From the NCBI RefSeq assembly GCF_018141545.1, contig NZ_CP064357.1:682001-746000 (forward strand): a DNA stretch of 64,000 bases, written 5' to 3'. A model generated the notes under the pieces. It saw nothing but the letters and a program-made list of their open reading frames with translations, did not search any database and was not told where the DNA came from. Origin of the DNA: Miltoncostaea oceani. GTDB taxonomy: Bacteria > Actinomycetota > Thermoleophilia > Miltoncostaeales > Miltoncostaeaceae. Made by a program: the position numbers and the translations under genes. This document shows, piece after piece, positions 8,222 to 17,600 of the stretch (positions within the stretch are counted from its first letter, which is position 1; every line of letters starts with the position of its first letter).

Positions 8222-8227
8222 TACATT
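8222..8227 (+). promoter_or_regulatory. Leaderless -10 box (TACATT)
   Basis: Six bases before the RNase Z ATG at 8234; it excludes the longer in-frame start at 8147. Confidence 0.6.
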
Positions 8228-8233
8228 GGATCC

Positions 8234-9145
8234 ATGGATCTCAGCGTCTGCTTTCTCGGTACCGGTGCCACCTCTCCGACCCGCACGCGCGGGCTGACCT
8301 CCTGCCTGGTCATGCGCGGCTCGGACCGCGTGCTGGTGGACTGCGGAGAAGGAACCCAGCGGGCGCTGCTGCTGGCCGAGGTCAGCCAGGCGATGATCCC
8401 ATTGGTCCTCCTCACCCACGGCCACTCGGATCACTACATGGGCCTGCCGGGGCTGCTGAAGGGTTGGAGCGCCCAGGGCCGCCGGGATCCGCTCGAGATC
8501 TACGGCCCTCCCGGTACCTGGCAGCTGGTGCGGGCGATGACCGGCTTCATCGGTCCCCTGCGCTACGACCTGGAGATCCGCGAGATCACCCGCGGGGAGG
8601 CGATCCTGCGCGACGGCTACCGGATCGATCCGGTAGCCACCCACCACCGGATCTCAAGCCTCGGCTGGGCCTTCGTCGAGGATGGGCGCCCTGGGCGCTT
8701 CGACGCCGAGCGGGCGCGTGCCCTCGGTGTGGCCGAGGGCCCCGAACTCGGTCGGCTGGCGCGCGGGGAGACGCTCACGCTCGCCGGTGGAGCCGAGATC
8801 GACGGAGCCGATCTGATCGGTCCCCCGCGGCCCGGGCGCCGCGTCGTCGTCTCCGGCGACACCACGCCCTGCGAGACCCTCGAGCGGGCCGCCACGGGGG
8901 CGGACCTGCTGGTGATGGAGGCCACCTTCCTCGAGGCGGATGCGGCGCTGGCCGACAAGGCTGCGCACAGCACGGCCCTCCAGGCCGGCGCCCTCGCCCG
9001 GCGGGCCGGCGTGCGCTCACTCGCGCTCACTCACATCTCCTCGCGCTACGAGACGATCGAGGTCCTCTCAGAGGCACGCCGCGAGTTCCCCGAGGCGATC
9101 ATCCCGGATGACTATGACCGCATCAGCGTCACCCACCGCGACTGA
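8234..9145 (+). CDS. rnz: Ribonuclease Z
   Basis: 303 residues of metallo-beta-lactamase fold, the length of bacterial short RNase Z. It should cut the 3' trailer from tRNA precursors. Metal ligands are in LLTHGHSDHYMGLPGLL (His62, His64, Asp66, His67), with further family motifs VATHHRISSLGWAF, VVSGDTTPC and LTHISSRY near the C-terminus. The usual HLHGDH is replaced by HGHSDH, which keeps the ligand positions. Start ATG 8234 is set by a leaderless -10 box. Confidence 0.92.
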   Translation: MDLSVCFLGTGATSPTRTRGLTSCLVMRGSDRVLVDCGEGTQRALLLAEVSQAMIPLVLLTHGHSDHYMGLPGLLKGWSAQGRRDPLEIYGPPGTWQLVRAMTGFIGPLRYDLEIREITRGEAILRDGYRIDPVATHHRISSLGWAFVEDGRPGRFDAERARALGVAEGPELGRLARGETLTLAGGAEIDGADLIGPPRPGRRVVVSGDTTPCETLERAATGADLLVMEATFLEADAALADKAAHSTALQAGALARRAGVRSLALTHISSRYETIEVLSEARREFPEAIIPDDYDRISVTHRD

Positions 9146-9196
9146 AGGCGGAGAAAGCCGGCGTTGGGGCGTCCTGCTCCTGGATGATCGCCACCT

Positions 9197-9703
9197 ATGA
9201 GACTCGACATCGACTACGGCGGGACCCGACCGGTCGCCTGGGGAGCATTGTCACAGCGTGATCTGAAGCAGTTCATCTCGGACTTCGAGACGCCAGGAGC
9301 CCCGGCGGGTTACACGACGGTGCTGAGCTGGATGTGCATCGAGGGCAACCCGATCCTGCGCAGCTTCGGCGAGACCCTGTGCGTTCGGCGGGCCGTGGCG
9401 TCCCCGCCGAAGGCACAGGTCCGGGCGTCGTTGACCCCGATCGGCAACGGCGGCGTCAACCTCATCTGTGAGGTTACGATCGAAGCCCTCCGGGTGCTGG
9501 AGAAGGGGGCGGAGTCCATGGCCTCGGATTCGGACGGCGGTCCCGTGGAGTTCCGCATGCCCCCGGCGCTCCTGGGCGGCATGGGGGCGGGTGGCTGGAG
9601 CGTCGGCATCAAGGTCGAGCGCGATGACTTCCACGCGCTCTGCGGAACCCACGGCCCGGTCTGGACCGCGGCTCACACCGCGGCTCTCGGCGAGCGCGAA
9701 TAG
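9197..9703 (+). CDS. Hypothetical protein
   Basis: 168 residues, no membrane segment or recognised motif. Its stop codon is followed immediately by the ATG of the DsbA-like gene, so the two are very probably co-transcribed and translationally coupled. Confidence 0.65.
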   Translation: MRLDIDYGGTRPVAWGALSQRDLKQFISDFETPGAPAGYTTVLSWMCIEGNPILRSFGETLCVRRAVASPPKAQVRASLTPIGNGGVNLICEVTIEALRVLEKGAESMASDSDGGPVEFRMPPALLGGMGAGGWSVGIKVERDDFHALCGTHGPVWTAAHTAALGERE

Positions 9704-10366
9704 ATGCGTCGTCGCCTCATCATCATCGGCCTCAGCTTCCTCGGCGCGCTCCTGCTGATGATCGGCCTCGCGCGCATCGGAGGCGGGGAGAGCGGTCCGG
9801 CGATCGGCCCCGCGCTCACCGTACTCGACGGGGTGCCCCAGGCGGGAACGGTGCTCGGCGGCGATTCGACGCTCCAGATCACCGAGTACATCGATCTGCT
9901 CTGCGACCCGTGCGCGCTCCAGAGCGAGACCGTGATCCCCGACCTGATCCGCGAGCGGGTCGCCCGGGGTGACGTGGCCGTGGAGCGGCTCGTGCTCGCG
10001 CGAAGCGGTCAGGAGTCCCGTGCGCTCGCCCTCGCCTCCTACGCCGCCGGAGAGCAGGGTCGGCTCTGGCACTTCACCGAGGCTTGGCTGGCGGCCCGGC
10101 GCGCCGGCACCGCCGAGGTCAGCGTGCCCGGGATCTATGCCATCGCCGAGCTGTCAGGGCTCGACCTCGAACGCTTCGCTGCCGACCTCGCCCGGGGCCA
10201 GGAGCGGCTGAACGACCTCGCGTCGGCGGATCAGAGGGCTGCGGCTGACAAGATCACCCTCACACCGGCTTTCGTCGTTCGCGGCCAGGGTGGCGAGGTC
10301 GTGCTGAACGGCATCCAGGACACCGCAGCGATCGACAGGGCGATCGCCGAGGTGGCCGGGCCCTAG
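9704..10366 (+). CDS. DsbA-like thioredoxin-fold exported oxidoreductase
   Basis: 220 residues with an N-terminal membrane anchor (about 5-22) and a DsbA-type thioredoxin fold. The active site is CDPC (Cys67-Cys70) after ITEYIDLL, and the cis-proline region is probably TLTPAFVV near residue 190. It would oxidise or isomerise disulfides in exported proteins. Its start abuts the stop of the preceding unknown gene. Confidence 0.85.
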   Translation: MRRRLIIIGLSFLGALLLMIGLARIGGGESGPAIGPALTVLDGVPQAGTVLGGDSTLQITEYIDLLCDPCALQSETVIPDLIRERVARGDVAVERLVLARSGQESRALALASYAAGEQGRLWHFTEAWLAARRAGTAEVSVPGIYAIAELSGLDLERFAADLARGQERLNDLASADQRAAADKITLTPAFVVRGQGGEVVLNGIQDTAAIDRAIAEVAGP

Positions 10367-10421
10367 CCGTCACTATCAAGATGCCGGCAGCTGCGAGGGG
10401 GCCGCTGCCATCATCGCCCGC

Positions 10422-10619
10422 ATGTCCCGCACCCTGCTCAACGCATCCTTCCTGATCGGCCTCGGCGGCCTCATCCTCGGCGCGATCGTCGGCCTCCCGG
10501 GCGTCATCCTTCTCGCGTTCGTCGCGGTGGCGGTCGTCTCCCTGGCCCTCACCTTCGTCCAGCTGCGGCGCGACGGCCGGCTCGGCAACGAGATCGAGCG
10601 TCTCGGCGACGGGGACTGA
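10422..10619 (+). CDS. Small two-pass membrane protein
   Basis: 65 residues with two closely spaced hydrophobic segments (about 6-25 and 27-46) and a charged C-terminal tail. No family was recognised. It sits 55 bases after the DsbA-like gene. Confidence 0.55.
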   Translation: MSRTLLNASFLIGLGGLILGAIVGLPGVILLAFVAVAVVSLALTFVQLRRDGRLGNEIERLGDGD

Positions 10620-10673
10620 CATGACGGGCACCTGGACAGCGGGGACTCCTCACCTCGCGGCGGTCAGCTGAGC

Positions 10674-11120
10674 ATGCCCGCGGGCCGGTTCGCGGAGAAG
10701 ACCAGCGTGACGAGCGACCGCTCGAGGTCTGAGATCGAGAGGACTCTTCGCCGCTACGGGGCGAGCGGGTTCGCCTACTCGTGGGAGGAAGCCGGCGCGC
10801 GGATCATGTTCCGGATCGGCGATCGGACCATCCGCTTCACGATGGACCTGCCCCAGATCGAGGAGTTCGGGCACACCCCGACAGGGAAGGTCCGCGCGCC
10901 AGCGGTCGCCCGCGTCGCGCTCGAGCAGGCCGAGCGTCAGCGGTGGCGGGCGCTGGCACTGGTGATCAAGGCCAAGCTCGAGGCGGTCACCAGCGGCATC
11001 ACCACGATCGAGGATGAGTTCCTGGCCTGGACGGTCCTCTCCGACGGCTCGACCGTCTCGGAGCGCATCCAGGGACAGCTCGAGAGCGGGGGCGCACTCC
11101 AGCTGGGTTCGGGGCTCTAG
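10674..11120 (+). CDS. Conserved hypothetical protein of phage/plasmid type
   Basis: 148 residues. The N-terminal layout (a short basic lead, SRSEIERTLRRYGASGFAY, then beta-strand pairs RIMFRIGDRTIRFTMDLP) resembles small uncharacterised proteins common in phages and plasmids; this is from memory of the pattern and no function is known to me. It is soluble. Confidence 0.6.
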   Translation: MPAGRFAEKTSVTSDRSRSEIERTLRRYGASGFAYSWEEAGARIMFRIGDRTIRFTMDLPQIEEFGHTPTGKVRAPAVARVALEQAERQRWRALALVIKAKLEAVTSGITTIEDEFLAWTVLSDGSTVSERIQGQLESGGALQLGSGL

Positions 11121-11122
11121 GC

Positions 11123-11695
11123 CTAGAGCAGGGTGTCGAGCCAGGTGGCGGTCAGGGCCGGCTCCCAGCCGATCCTCTGCATCGTCGCCAGGACCGCAGC
11201 GCGCATGTCGAGCCCATCGAGGAAGCCAGCGATCTGCGGGGCCAGACGCGAGAGCAGGTCGGCGTCCGCGCAGGCGTTCTCGAGTGCGACCAAAGCGAAG
11301 CGGCCGGCAGCGGGCGCATCGCCACGCTGACCGTGGAGGAGCGCCATCCCGAACAGGGCCTCCGGGCTACCCGGCACGCAGACCAGAGCCGCCCGGTAGG
11401 CCGCTTCGGCGCCGTCGAGCTGATCGAGGTCCATGAGGGCATCCGCCCAGAGACAGTAGGCAGGGGCGCGTTCCTGCGGATCACCGCAGAGGGCGACCGA
11501 GCTGGCCAGCCGGATCGCTGCCTTGGGGCGTCCGCCGCGTAGCTCGTCCTCCGCGAGGACGAGGGGGTGTTGTTCGGAGTCCCAGAAGCTCCCGAGCTCG
11601 CGCGCGAGGCCGTGGAGGGGTGCCCCCTCGGGGACCGCTCCCTGATGTTCGGGGTCGTTGAGCCACGCGGAGAAGTCGTCGGGGTCGTCGTACAT
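11123..11695 (-). CDS. TPR-like repeat protein
   Basis: 190 residues. Paired helices such as AYCLWADALMDLDQLDGAEA and AALVCVPGSPEALFGMALLH resemble tetratricopeptide repeats, so it probably mediates protein contacts. The start at 11695 (MYDDPDDFSAW) is chosen over a much longer in-frame extension because TAGCGT lies seven bases upstream and the extension covers the divergent promoter region. Confidence 0.65.
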   Translation of the reverse strand: MYDDPDDFSAWLNDPEHQGAVPEGAPLHGLARELGSFWDSEQHPLVLAEDELRGGRPKAAIRLASSVALCGDPQERAPAYCLWADALMDLDQLDGAEAAYRAALVCVPGSPEALFGMALLHGQRGDAPAAGRFALVALENACADADLLSRLAPQIAGFLDGLDMRAAVLATMQRIGWEPALTATWLDTLL

Positions 11696-11702
11696 GGGGG
11701 CG

Positions 11703-11708
11703 ACGCTA
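11703..11708 (-). promoter_or_regulatory. Leaderless -10 box (TAGCGT)
   Basis: Seven bases before the minus-strand ATG at 11695. Confidence 0.55.
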
Positions 11709-11791
11709 GGCGTCGGGGCGCTCCCGCTCGCCCGCTTCTCGCTCCCGCCGTTCCCCAAGACGAAAAGGCGGTGTCGCTGAACGCCGGCTCC

Positions 11792-11797
11792 TAGCCT
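11792..11797 (+). promoter_or_regulatory. Leaderless -10 box (TAGCCT)
   Basis: Seven bases before ATG 11805. Confidence 0.55.
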
Positions 11798-11804
11798 CGA
11801 TCGG

Positions 11805-13106
11805 ATGAGACACCCCCTGCCCATCGCCCTCGCGGTCCTTGCCGCTGCAGCCTCGCCGGCGATGGCGGCGCCTCCGGTGATCTCCACCAGCACACCCGCC
11901 GCGGACATCATCACCGCGTCCGGTGCGGTCCCGGTCTCGGTGACAGCATCCGGCGCGCTCTGCGCCCGGCTCGAGGTCCGCGACGGCGCAGGGACGTCGG
12001 TCTCGACCGCGGACCTCGTCGCGGCCGGCGCCGATCGCTTCGACGGCGCGGTCAGCCTTCCGGCCGACGGGCGCTACTCGCTGACCTTCCGGGCCACCAC
12101 GAACGCCGGCTGCGACTACACGGTGCCCTCGGATGGCGCCTCCCGGCGGGTGGACATCACCGTCGACTCCACGGCCCCCTCCCCCTTCTCGATCTCGAAC
12201 CCGCTGATCAGCTCCCCCAGCGGCTCCGGCCAGGCGGTGATCGGACGCGGTGCCTCGGTCGAGCTCGCGTGGGACCGCCCCGCCGACACGGGGACCGGCG
12301 TCGCGCACTACGAGGTAGTCGTCTCCGGCACCGAGCGTGTCCGGACCGCCGCCACCCGCGCCTTCCTGCCGCTCGCCGGGGTCGCGAACCTCTCACCCCT
12401 CCAGATCATCGCGGTGGACAACGCCGGCAACAGGCGCGCCATCTCCCCGAACCTCTCGCTGGTCATCGACAACGCGGGTCCGGGGATCACGTGGCTCGAG
12501 CCGTCCGCCCGCTGGCTTCGCGGCAACGTGAACCTGCGGGTCCGGGCGCGTGAGGATGGCCTCGGCTCCGGCCTGGCCCGGGTCGGATACACGACCCGGA
12601 CCGTCCTACCGGGAGGCGCCGTCCCCTCGGCCAACATCGGCGAGGTGTCCGACATCGACCCCGACGTCGATGTCGACTCCGCACGCGTCCCATGGAACAC
12701 CAAGACCTTCGCCACCCGGGACGGTCGCTACGAGCTGACGGCCTTCGCCCTCGACCGGGCGGGGAACCTCTCGCTCGCCAAGCGGGTCGTGTTCATCGAC
12801 AACACCGCCCCGCGCTTCACCACCCGAAAGCGCGCCTTCACCCTGCGCGCCAAGGGCACGGCGACGCTCGCCATCCGGGTGCAGGACAAGCTCGCGCCGA
12901 ACCTGCGTGTCTCCTGGGTCGTGCGCAAGGCCGGCTCGCGCAAGAACTTCCTGGTCTCCCGCGAGAAGCTCGTCCGGGACTCCGGGACCCAGCGCCTGCG
13001 GGTGCCGGTCGGGCGTCTCGCCCCGGGTGCCTACCGGCTGACGCTCCAGGTCAAGGACCTCGCCGGGAACTTCACCACGCGCGCCTACGTGCTCCGCCTG
13101 CGCTAG
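11805..13106 (+). CDS. Secreted Ig-like repeat protein
   Basis: 433 residues with a typical signal peptide (cleavage probably after SPAMA, residue ~21). The mature part is rich in Ser/Thr/Ala and holds several beta-sandwich-like units ending in VDNAGN, LDRAGN or VKDLAGN, as in bacterial Ig-like and fibronectin-type repeats. It is probably an extracellular or wall-associated structural or adhesive protein; no catalytic motif was seen. tmk follows after 48 bases. Confidence 0.7.
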   Translation: MRHPLPIALAVLAAAASPAMAAPPVISTSTPAADIITASGAVPVSVTASGALCARLEVRDGAGTSVSTADLVAAGADRFDGAVSLPADGRYSLTFRATTNAGCDYTVPSDGASRRVDITVDSTAPSPFSISNPLISSPSGSGQAVIGRGASVELAWDRPADTGTGVAHYEVVVSGTERVRTAATRAFLPLAGVANLSPLQIIAVDNAGNRRAISPNLSLVIDNAGPGITWLEPSARWLRGNVNLRVRAREDGLGSGLARVGYTTRTVLPGGAVPSANIGEVSDIDPDVDVDSARVPWNTKTFATRDGRYELTAFALDRAGNLSLAKRVVFIDNTAPRFTTRKRAFTLRAKGTATLAIRVQDKLAPNLRVSWVVRKAGSRKNFLVSREKLVRDSGTQRLRVPVGRLAPGAYRLTLQVKDLAGNFTTRAYVLRLR

Positions 13107-13142
13107 CGAGCGAGATCCCGGCGCCTGGTCGATCGGCGCACG

Positions 13143-13148
13143 CACCCT
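13143..13148 (+). promoter_or_regulatory. -10 box variant (CACCCT)
   Basis: Six bases before the tmk ATG at 13155. Confidence 0.4.
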
Positions 13149-13154
13149 CGGTGC

Positions 13155-13772
13155 ATGCTGATCACCTTCGAAGGCTCAGACGGCGCCGGTAAGAGCACCC
13201 AGGTCGCCCTCCTCGCCGAGCATCTCGAGGACCGCGGCGTCTCCTGCCTCAAGCTGCGCGAGCCGGGTGGGACCCGGGTCGGCGAGCAGATCCGCGCGCT
13301 GCTGATCGACCCGGACCTGACGCTGGACCCCCTCACGGAGCTGATGCTCTTCTCCGCGGCGCGGGCGGAGCTCGTCTCGAATGTCATCACCCCGGCCCTC
13401 GCTCTCGGCCAGGTCGTCATCCTCGACCGCTTCATCCACTCGACCATCGCCTACCAGGGCTACGGCCGGGCTCTCGGCCATGACGTCGCCGCCGAGGCCT
13501 GCCGGCTTGCGACCAGTGGCCTCGAGCCGGACCTGACGGTCCTCCTCGACATCAGCGAGCAGGAGCGCACCGCCCGCATCGGCATCTCCGGACGGGACCG
13601 GATCGAGAGTTCCGGGATCGAGTTCTATGCGCGCGTCCGCGAGGCCTACCTTCGCCTCGCCTCCACCGATCCGGACCGCTTCCTCGTCCTCGACGCCACG
13701 AGCTCCCCGCGCGCCATCGCCGCCGCCGTCAGCGCGCGCGTCGACGAGCTGCGCGACGCCACGACCCGGTGA
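13155..13772 (+). CDS. tmk: Thymidylate kinase
   Basis: 205 residues, normal length. It phosphorylates dTMP to dTDP for DNA synthesis. The P-loop is GSDGAGKST (about 7-15), followed by LREPGGTRVGE, the LDRFIHSTIAYQG motif and a LID-like GRDRIESSGIEFY. The end overlaps the rnhB start in a GTGA arrangement, so the two nucleic-acid genes are translationally coupled. Confidence 0.93.
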   Translation: MLITFEGSDGAGKSTQVALLAEHLEDRGVSCLKLREPGGTRVGEQIRALLIDPDLTLDPLTELMLFSAARAELVSNVITPALALGQVVILDRFIHSTIAYQGYGRALGHDVAAEACRLATSGLEPDLTVLLDISEQERTARIGISGRDRIESSGIEFYARVREAYLRLASTDPDRFLVLDATSSPRAIAAAVSARVDELRDATTR

Positions 13773-14440
13773 GTGGCCACTCGGCGCTGATCGACCACGA
13801 TCGAGCCATCGGAACGCGGGTCCTCGGCTGCGATGAGGCCGGCCGCGGCTGCCTCGCCGGCCCCCTCAGCGTCGCGGCCGTGCTCATCGACCACCGACAC
13901 CTCGGCACGGCCGACCTCAGGATCATCGCCGAGGTGGACGACTCCAAGCGCCTCAGCGCGAAGAGGCGCGGCGCCCTCTACCCCGAGATCCTCCGGATCG
14001 CCGATCGCGTCGTCGTCCTCCACGCCTGCGCGGCGACCATCGACGCCCGCGGCCTTCACCGCACCAACGTGTCGCTGATGATCCGCGCACTCGCCCTCGG
14101 AGGTGAGGACGTCGATGCCCGCCTGGTCGACGGCTTCGCACTCGGGCCCTCCGCGCCGGAGCACCGGCGGCTGGTCCGCGGAGACTCCCTGTCTGCATCA
14201 ATCGCCTGCGCGTCCGTGATCGCCAAGGTCAGCCGCGACCGCGTGATGGAGGCCCTCTCGCGCCGCCACCCGGGCTACGGGTTCGAGATCCACGCCGGCT
14301 ATCCGACCCGAGCCCACACGCAGGCCCTCGCGGATCTCGGCCCGAGCACTGCCCATCGCCTCAGCTTCAAGGGGGTGGCACAGAGCGCCAAAGGCGTCAG
14401 TTCTGATGCACTTCCGAGATCCGGCGCATTGTCAGTGTAA
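13769..14440 (+). CDS. rnhB: Ribonuclease HII
   Basis: 223 residues. It removes ribonucleotides and RNA from RNA-DNA hybrids. The family signature is CDEAGRGCLAGPL (Asp22, Glu23), with DDSKRLSAKRR, the VDG segment in RLVDGFALG, ASIACASVIAKVSRDR and the C-terminal GYPTRAHTQAL. The start is GTG, overlapping the tmk stop. The last ~25 residues after HRLSFKGVAQ look non-conserved. Confidence 0.93.
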   Translation: MSGHSALIDHDRAIGTRVLGCDEAGRGCLAGPLSVAAVLIDHRHLGTADLRIIAEVDDSKRLSAKRRGALYPEILRIADRVVVLHACAATIDARGLHRTNVSLMIRALALGGEDVDARLVDGFALGPSAPEHRRLVRGDSLSASIACASVIAKVSRDRVMEALSRRHPGYGFEIHAGYPTRAHTQALADLGPSTAHRLSFKGVAQSAKGVSSDALPRSGALSV

Positions 14441-14491
14441 CAACCGCTGGCGTGGCCCTCCCCTCTCCCCTCAGGCCCCAGCACTCATAGT

Positions 14492-14519
14492 CCGCGGACC
14501 CCGCCATCGGGGTCCGCGG
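14492..14519 (+). terminator. Strong hairpin after rnhB
   Basis: Perfect 11-bp stem CCGCGGACCCC / GGGGTCCGCGG with loop GCCATC, in the gap between rnhB and the giant hydrolase gene. No T-run follows, as is common in high-GC genomes. Confidence 0.75.
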
Positions 14520-14599
14520 CATGTTACGGACCGATGAGCGCCCGAACCACCGATGTCAGTGGGAGTGGCGAGAAGCGGGAAGCAGCGGAGGTCCGCTGT

Positions 14600-14605
14600 T
14601 AGCGT
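14600..14605 (+). promoter_or_regulatory. Leaderless -10 box (TAGCGT)
   Basis: Seven bases before ATG 14613; it favours this start over ATG 14553. Confidence 0.55.
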
Positions 14606-14612
14606 CGCGCCC

Positions 14613-17600
14613 ATGATCTTCTGGCAGCGCGCATACAAGTACATCAGTGCGCGCCGTAAGGGATCGCGCGGGTATCTGTTCCTCTGCGCCCTGTTCGGCA
14701 CGGCTCTCGGTGGACTGATCGCTGTCAGTGCCGTCCTGATGCCGATCGTCTACGTCACCTCGGCAATCATCCGCGCGCCGGTGATGAGTCAGATCATCTC
14801 GTTCACCTGTGATGTGCCCCTGGCCGGTGCCCTGGTCGGCGATTCGACGTGCGATCTCGTCGATGCCGGTCAGCGGCTGGTGGACAAGTCCGAGGAGATC
14901 GGTCTGAACGCGACCATCCGCGCCTACTTCGACTGCGCCAACAACCCGCCCTCATACCGTGAAGCCGGGCTCTGCGACCCGAACGCCCTCGCCCAGCGCG
15001 AGGGCGGCGCGATCCCGCCCGACCGCGGCTGGCTGATCCCGATCTTCGTGGCCGCCGGCCAGGAGCACGACGTCCCTTGGCAGGTGGTCGCCGCGATCGC
15101 GGGCGCCCGCTCGAACTTCGGTGATGAGAACTGCTCGACCGGCGGCCGCAGCGGCGGCTTCATGAGCGTCACCCGCAAGGAGTGGGACCGCTTCGGCTAC
15201 GACGCCGGCTCCACCGACGTCTCGTTCTCCGGGGCCGGCGAGGGGTGCTGGGAGCTGAAGACGATCGAGGAGGTCAAGGAGGACGACGACAACGCCCGGA
15301 TCTCGAGCTACGAGCCGGACGGCATCGTCGACGCACGGGACCCGGTCGACGCCATCTTCAGCTACGCCGCCCTTCTGTCGGCCAACGGCGCCCGGGGTGC
15401 GAAGGAGTGGCGCTACAACGGCGACGCCGCGAACGGCTGCCCCGTGGACGAGTCGCTCGACGGCGAGATCTTCCCGGCGCCGATCGGCACCAGCACCACC
15501 GTCGGCGGCGGCTTCAACGGCACGGGCCCGGCGACCTACCCGGGCGATGAGGCGCCGATCGAGCAGCGCGCGGCGTGGATGGCCGCCAAGGCCGCCGCGG
15601 CCGGCTTCCCGCCTGAGCTCCCGGTGATGGCGGCCTTGGTCGAGACCGGTGGGCTGATCAAGAACATCGGCTACGGCCACGCCGACTCGGTCGGATTCTT
15701 CCAGATGCGGACGAGCATCTGGGACAGCGGTGCCTACGCCGGCTACCCCCAGAACCCCGAGCTCCAGATCCAGTGGTTCGTCGATCAGGCCAAGGCCGTC
15801 AAGGCGAAGCCCCAGTGGGTCAACGTGGACCTCGTCCCCTCCAATTACGGCGAGTTCATCGCCGACGTGGAGCGGCCCGCCGCCCAGTACCGAGGTCGCT
15901 ACCAGACCCAGCTCGCCCGGGCGCAGGAGCTGCTCGCCGGCGCCGGATCGACCCCGGTCGCCGGGCCTGGCGTCGATGGCGGGACGGCGCTGCCGGGGAC
16001 CTACTCGTTCCCGGTCAACGGCGCGAGCAACTACACCAACGACTGGGGCGCGGCACGCTCTGACGGCCGCGGTGGCCACAAGGGCACCGACATCTTCGCC
16101 GCCCGCGGGACGCCGGTGGTCGCCGTCACCGACGGTCGCCTGCGCCAGGTCGGCTCGAACACGCTCGGTGGCAAGCGCCTCTGGCTCGTCGGCCAGGGGA
16201 GCCTCGAGTTCTACTACGCCCACCTCGACAGCTTCGCCCCGATCTCAAAGGACGGGGCCCAGGTGAAGCGCGGCCAGATCCTCGGCTATGTCGGCAACAC
16301 CGGCAACGCCGTCTCGACCCCGCCCCACCTCCACTTCGAGGTCCACCCGACCGGCTACGACTCGGCGATCAACCCTTTCCCGCACCTCTCCAGCTGGGAG
16401 CAGGGGGCGGCCTCGGGCGGCTCGGGTGGGTCTGGCGGCTCGGGTGGCTCGATCTCCGTGCCGAGCACGCCGACCTCCGGCGGGTCGACGGTCTCGCCCG
16501 TGAGCGCCGCCTACCTGTCCAAGTACCTCGAGCGCAAGCGCGCCCAGTCGCCCCTGCTGCCCCACATCGACTTCATCGTCTCCGAGAGCCAGAAGGCCGG
16601 AGTCGACCCGAGGATGGTCCTGGCGATCGCCGGCGCCGAGAGCCAGTTCGCGACCGACTCCTCGAACGCCGCCTCGCTCAAGAACGCCTGGGGCCTGGGT
16701 CCCCATCGTCAGTACGAGACCTGGGAGGCCGGCATCCAGTCGCTCCTGCGGACCCTCGTGAACTACCGCAAGGACGGCCTCGACACCATCCCCGAGATCC
16801 AGGCGCGCTACTGCCCCGTGGGCGCCGCGAACGACCCGACCGGCCTGAACGGCAACTGGCTCGGCAACGTCACCGCGCTCTACACCGAGATGGGTGGCGA
16901 CCCGACCAAGCCCGTCCACACCGGCGGCGGAGATGACTACACCAGCCAGGCGGGGACGGGCGGCTCGGGGTCCACCCCGGCCTCCGGCGGCCCCTACAGC
17001 GGCCGCATGCCGACTGACAAGGTCTCAAAGGCGGTCCGGGTCCGTTACGGGGAGCAGGAGAAGCACACCGCCTGCTACGTGGCCTCGGTCCACCAGTGGT
17101 ACGACGCGATCCGCAACGGCGTCTCGGCGAGCTCCTCGACCGGGGGCAACGGCGGGCCGCTCCTCCAGCAGTTCATGTCGCTCGCGCGGGCCCAGATCGG
17201 CAAGCCCTACATCTGGGGCGCCGCCGGCGCCGAGAGCTTCGATTGCTCGGGGCTGCCCAGCTGGATCTTCGGCCAGATCGGAAAGCCCCTGCCCGCCGGC
17301 GGCCGCTGGATCACCTACACCTTCGATGACGCCGCCCAGACGCACCCGGGCGAGTGGGAGGAAGGCACTGACTGGTCCCAGATCCGCGAGGGCGACCTGG
17401 TGCTCTCCAACGGCGGCGGGCACATGGTGATCTACGCCGGCGACAACAAGTACCTCCACGCCTCCGGCGGTCAGGCCTGCCCCTCCTCGGGCATGCGATG
17501 CCGGGTCGTCCTGGACGACGGGTTCGATCAGTACAGCTCGCGGATCAAGTGGGTCCGCTACAAGCCCTTCTGGGAGGGGAATCAGAACGTCTCAGGCGGG

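Noticed and set aside
14952-16223. 423-residue minus-strand open frame
   Set aside because: Antisense to the giant hydrolase; the plus strand has clear catalytic motifs.
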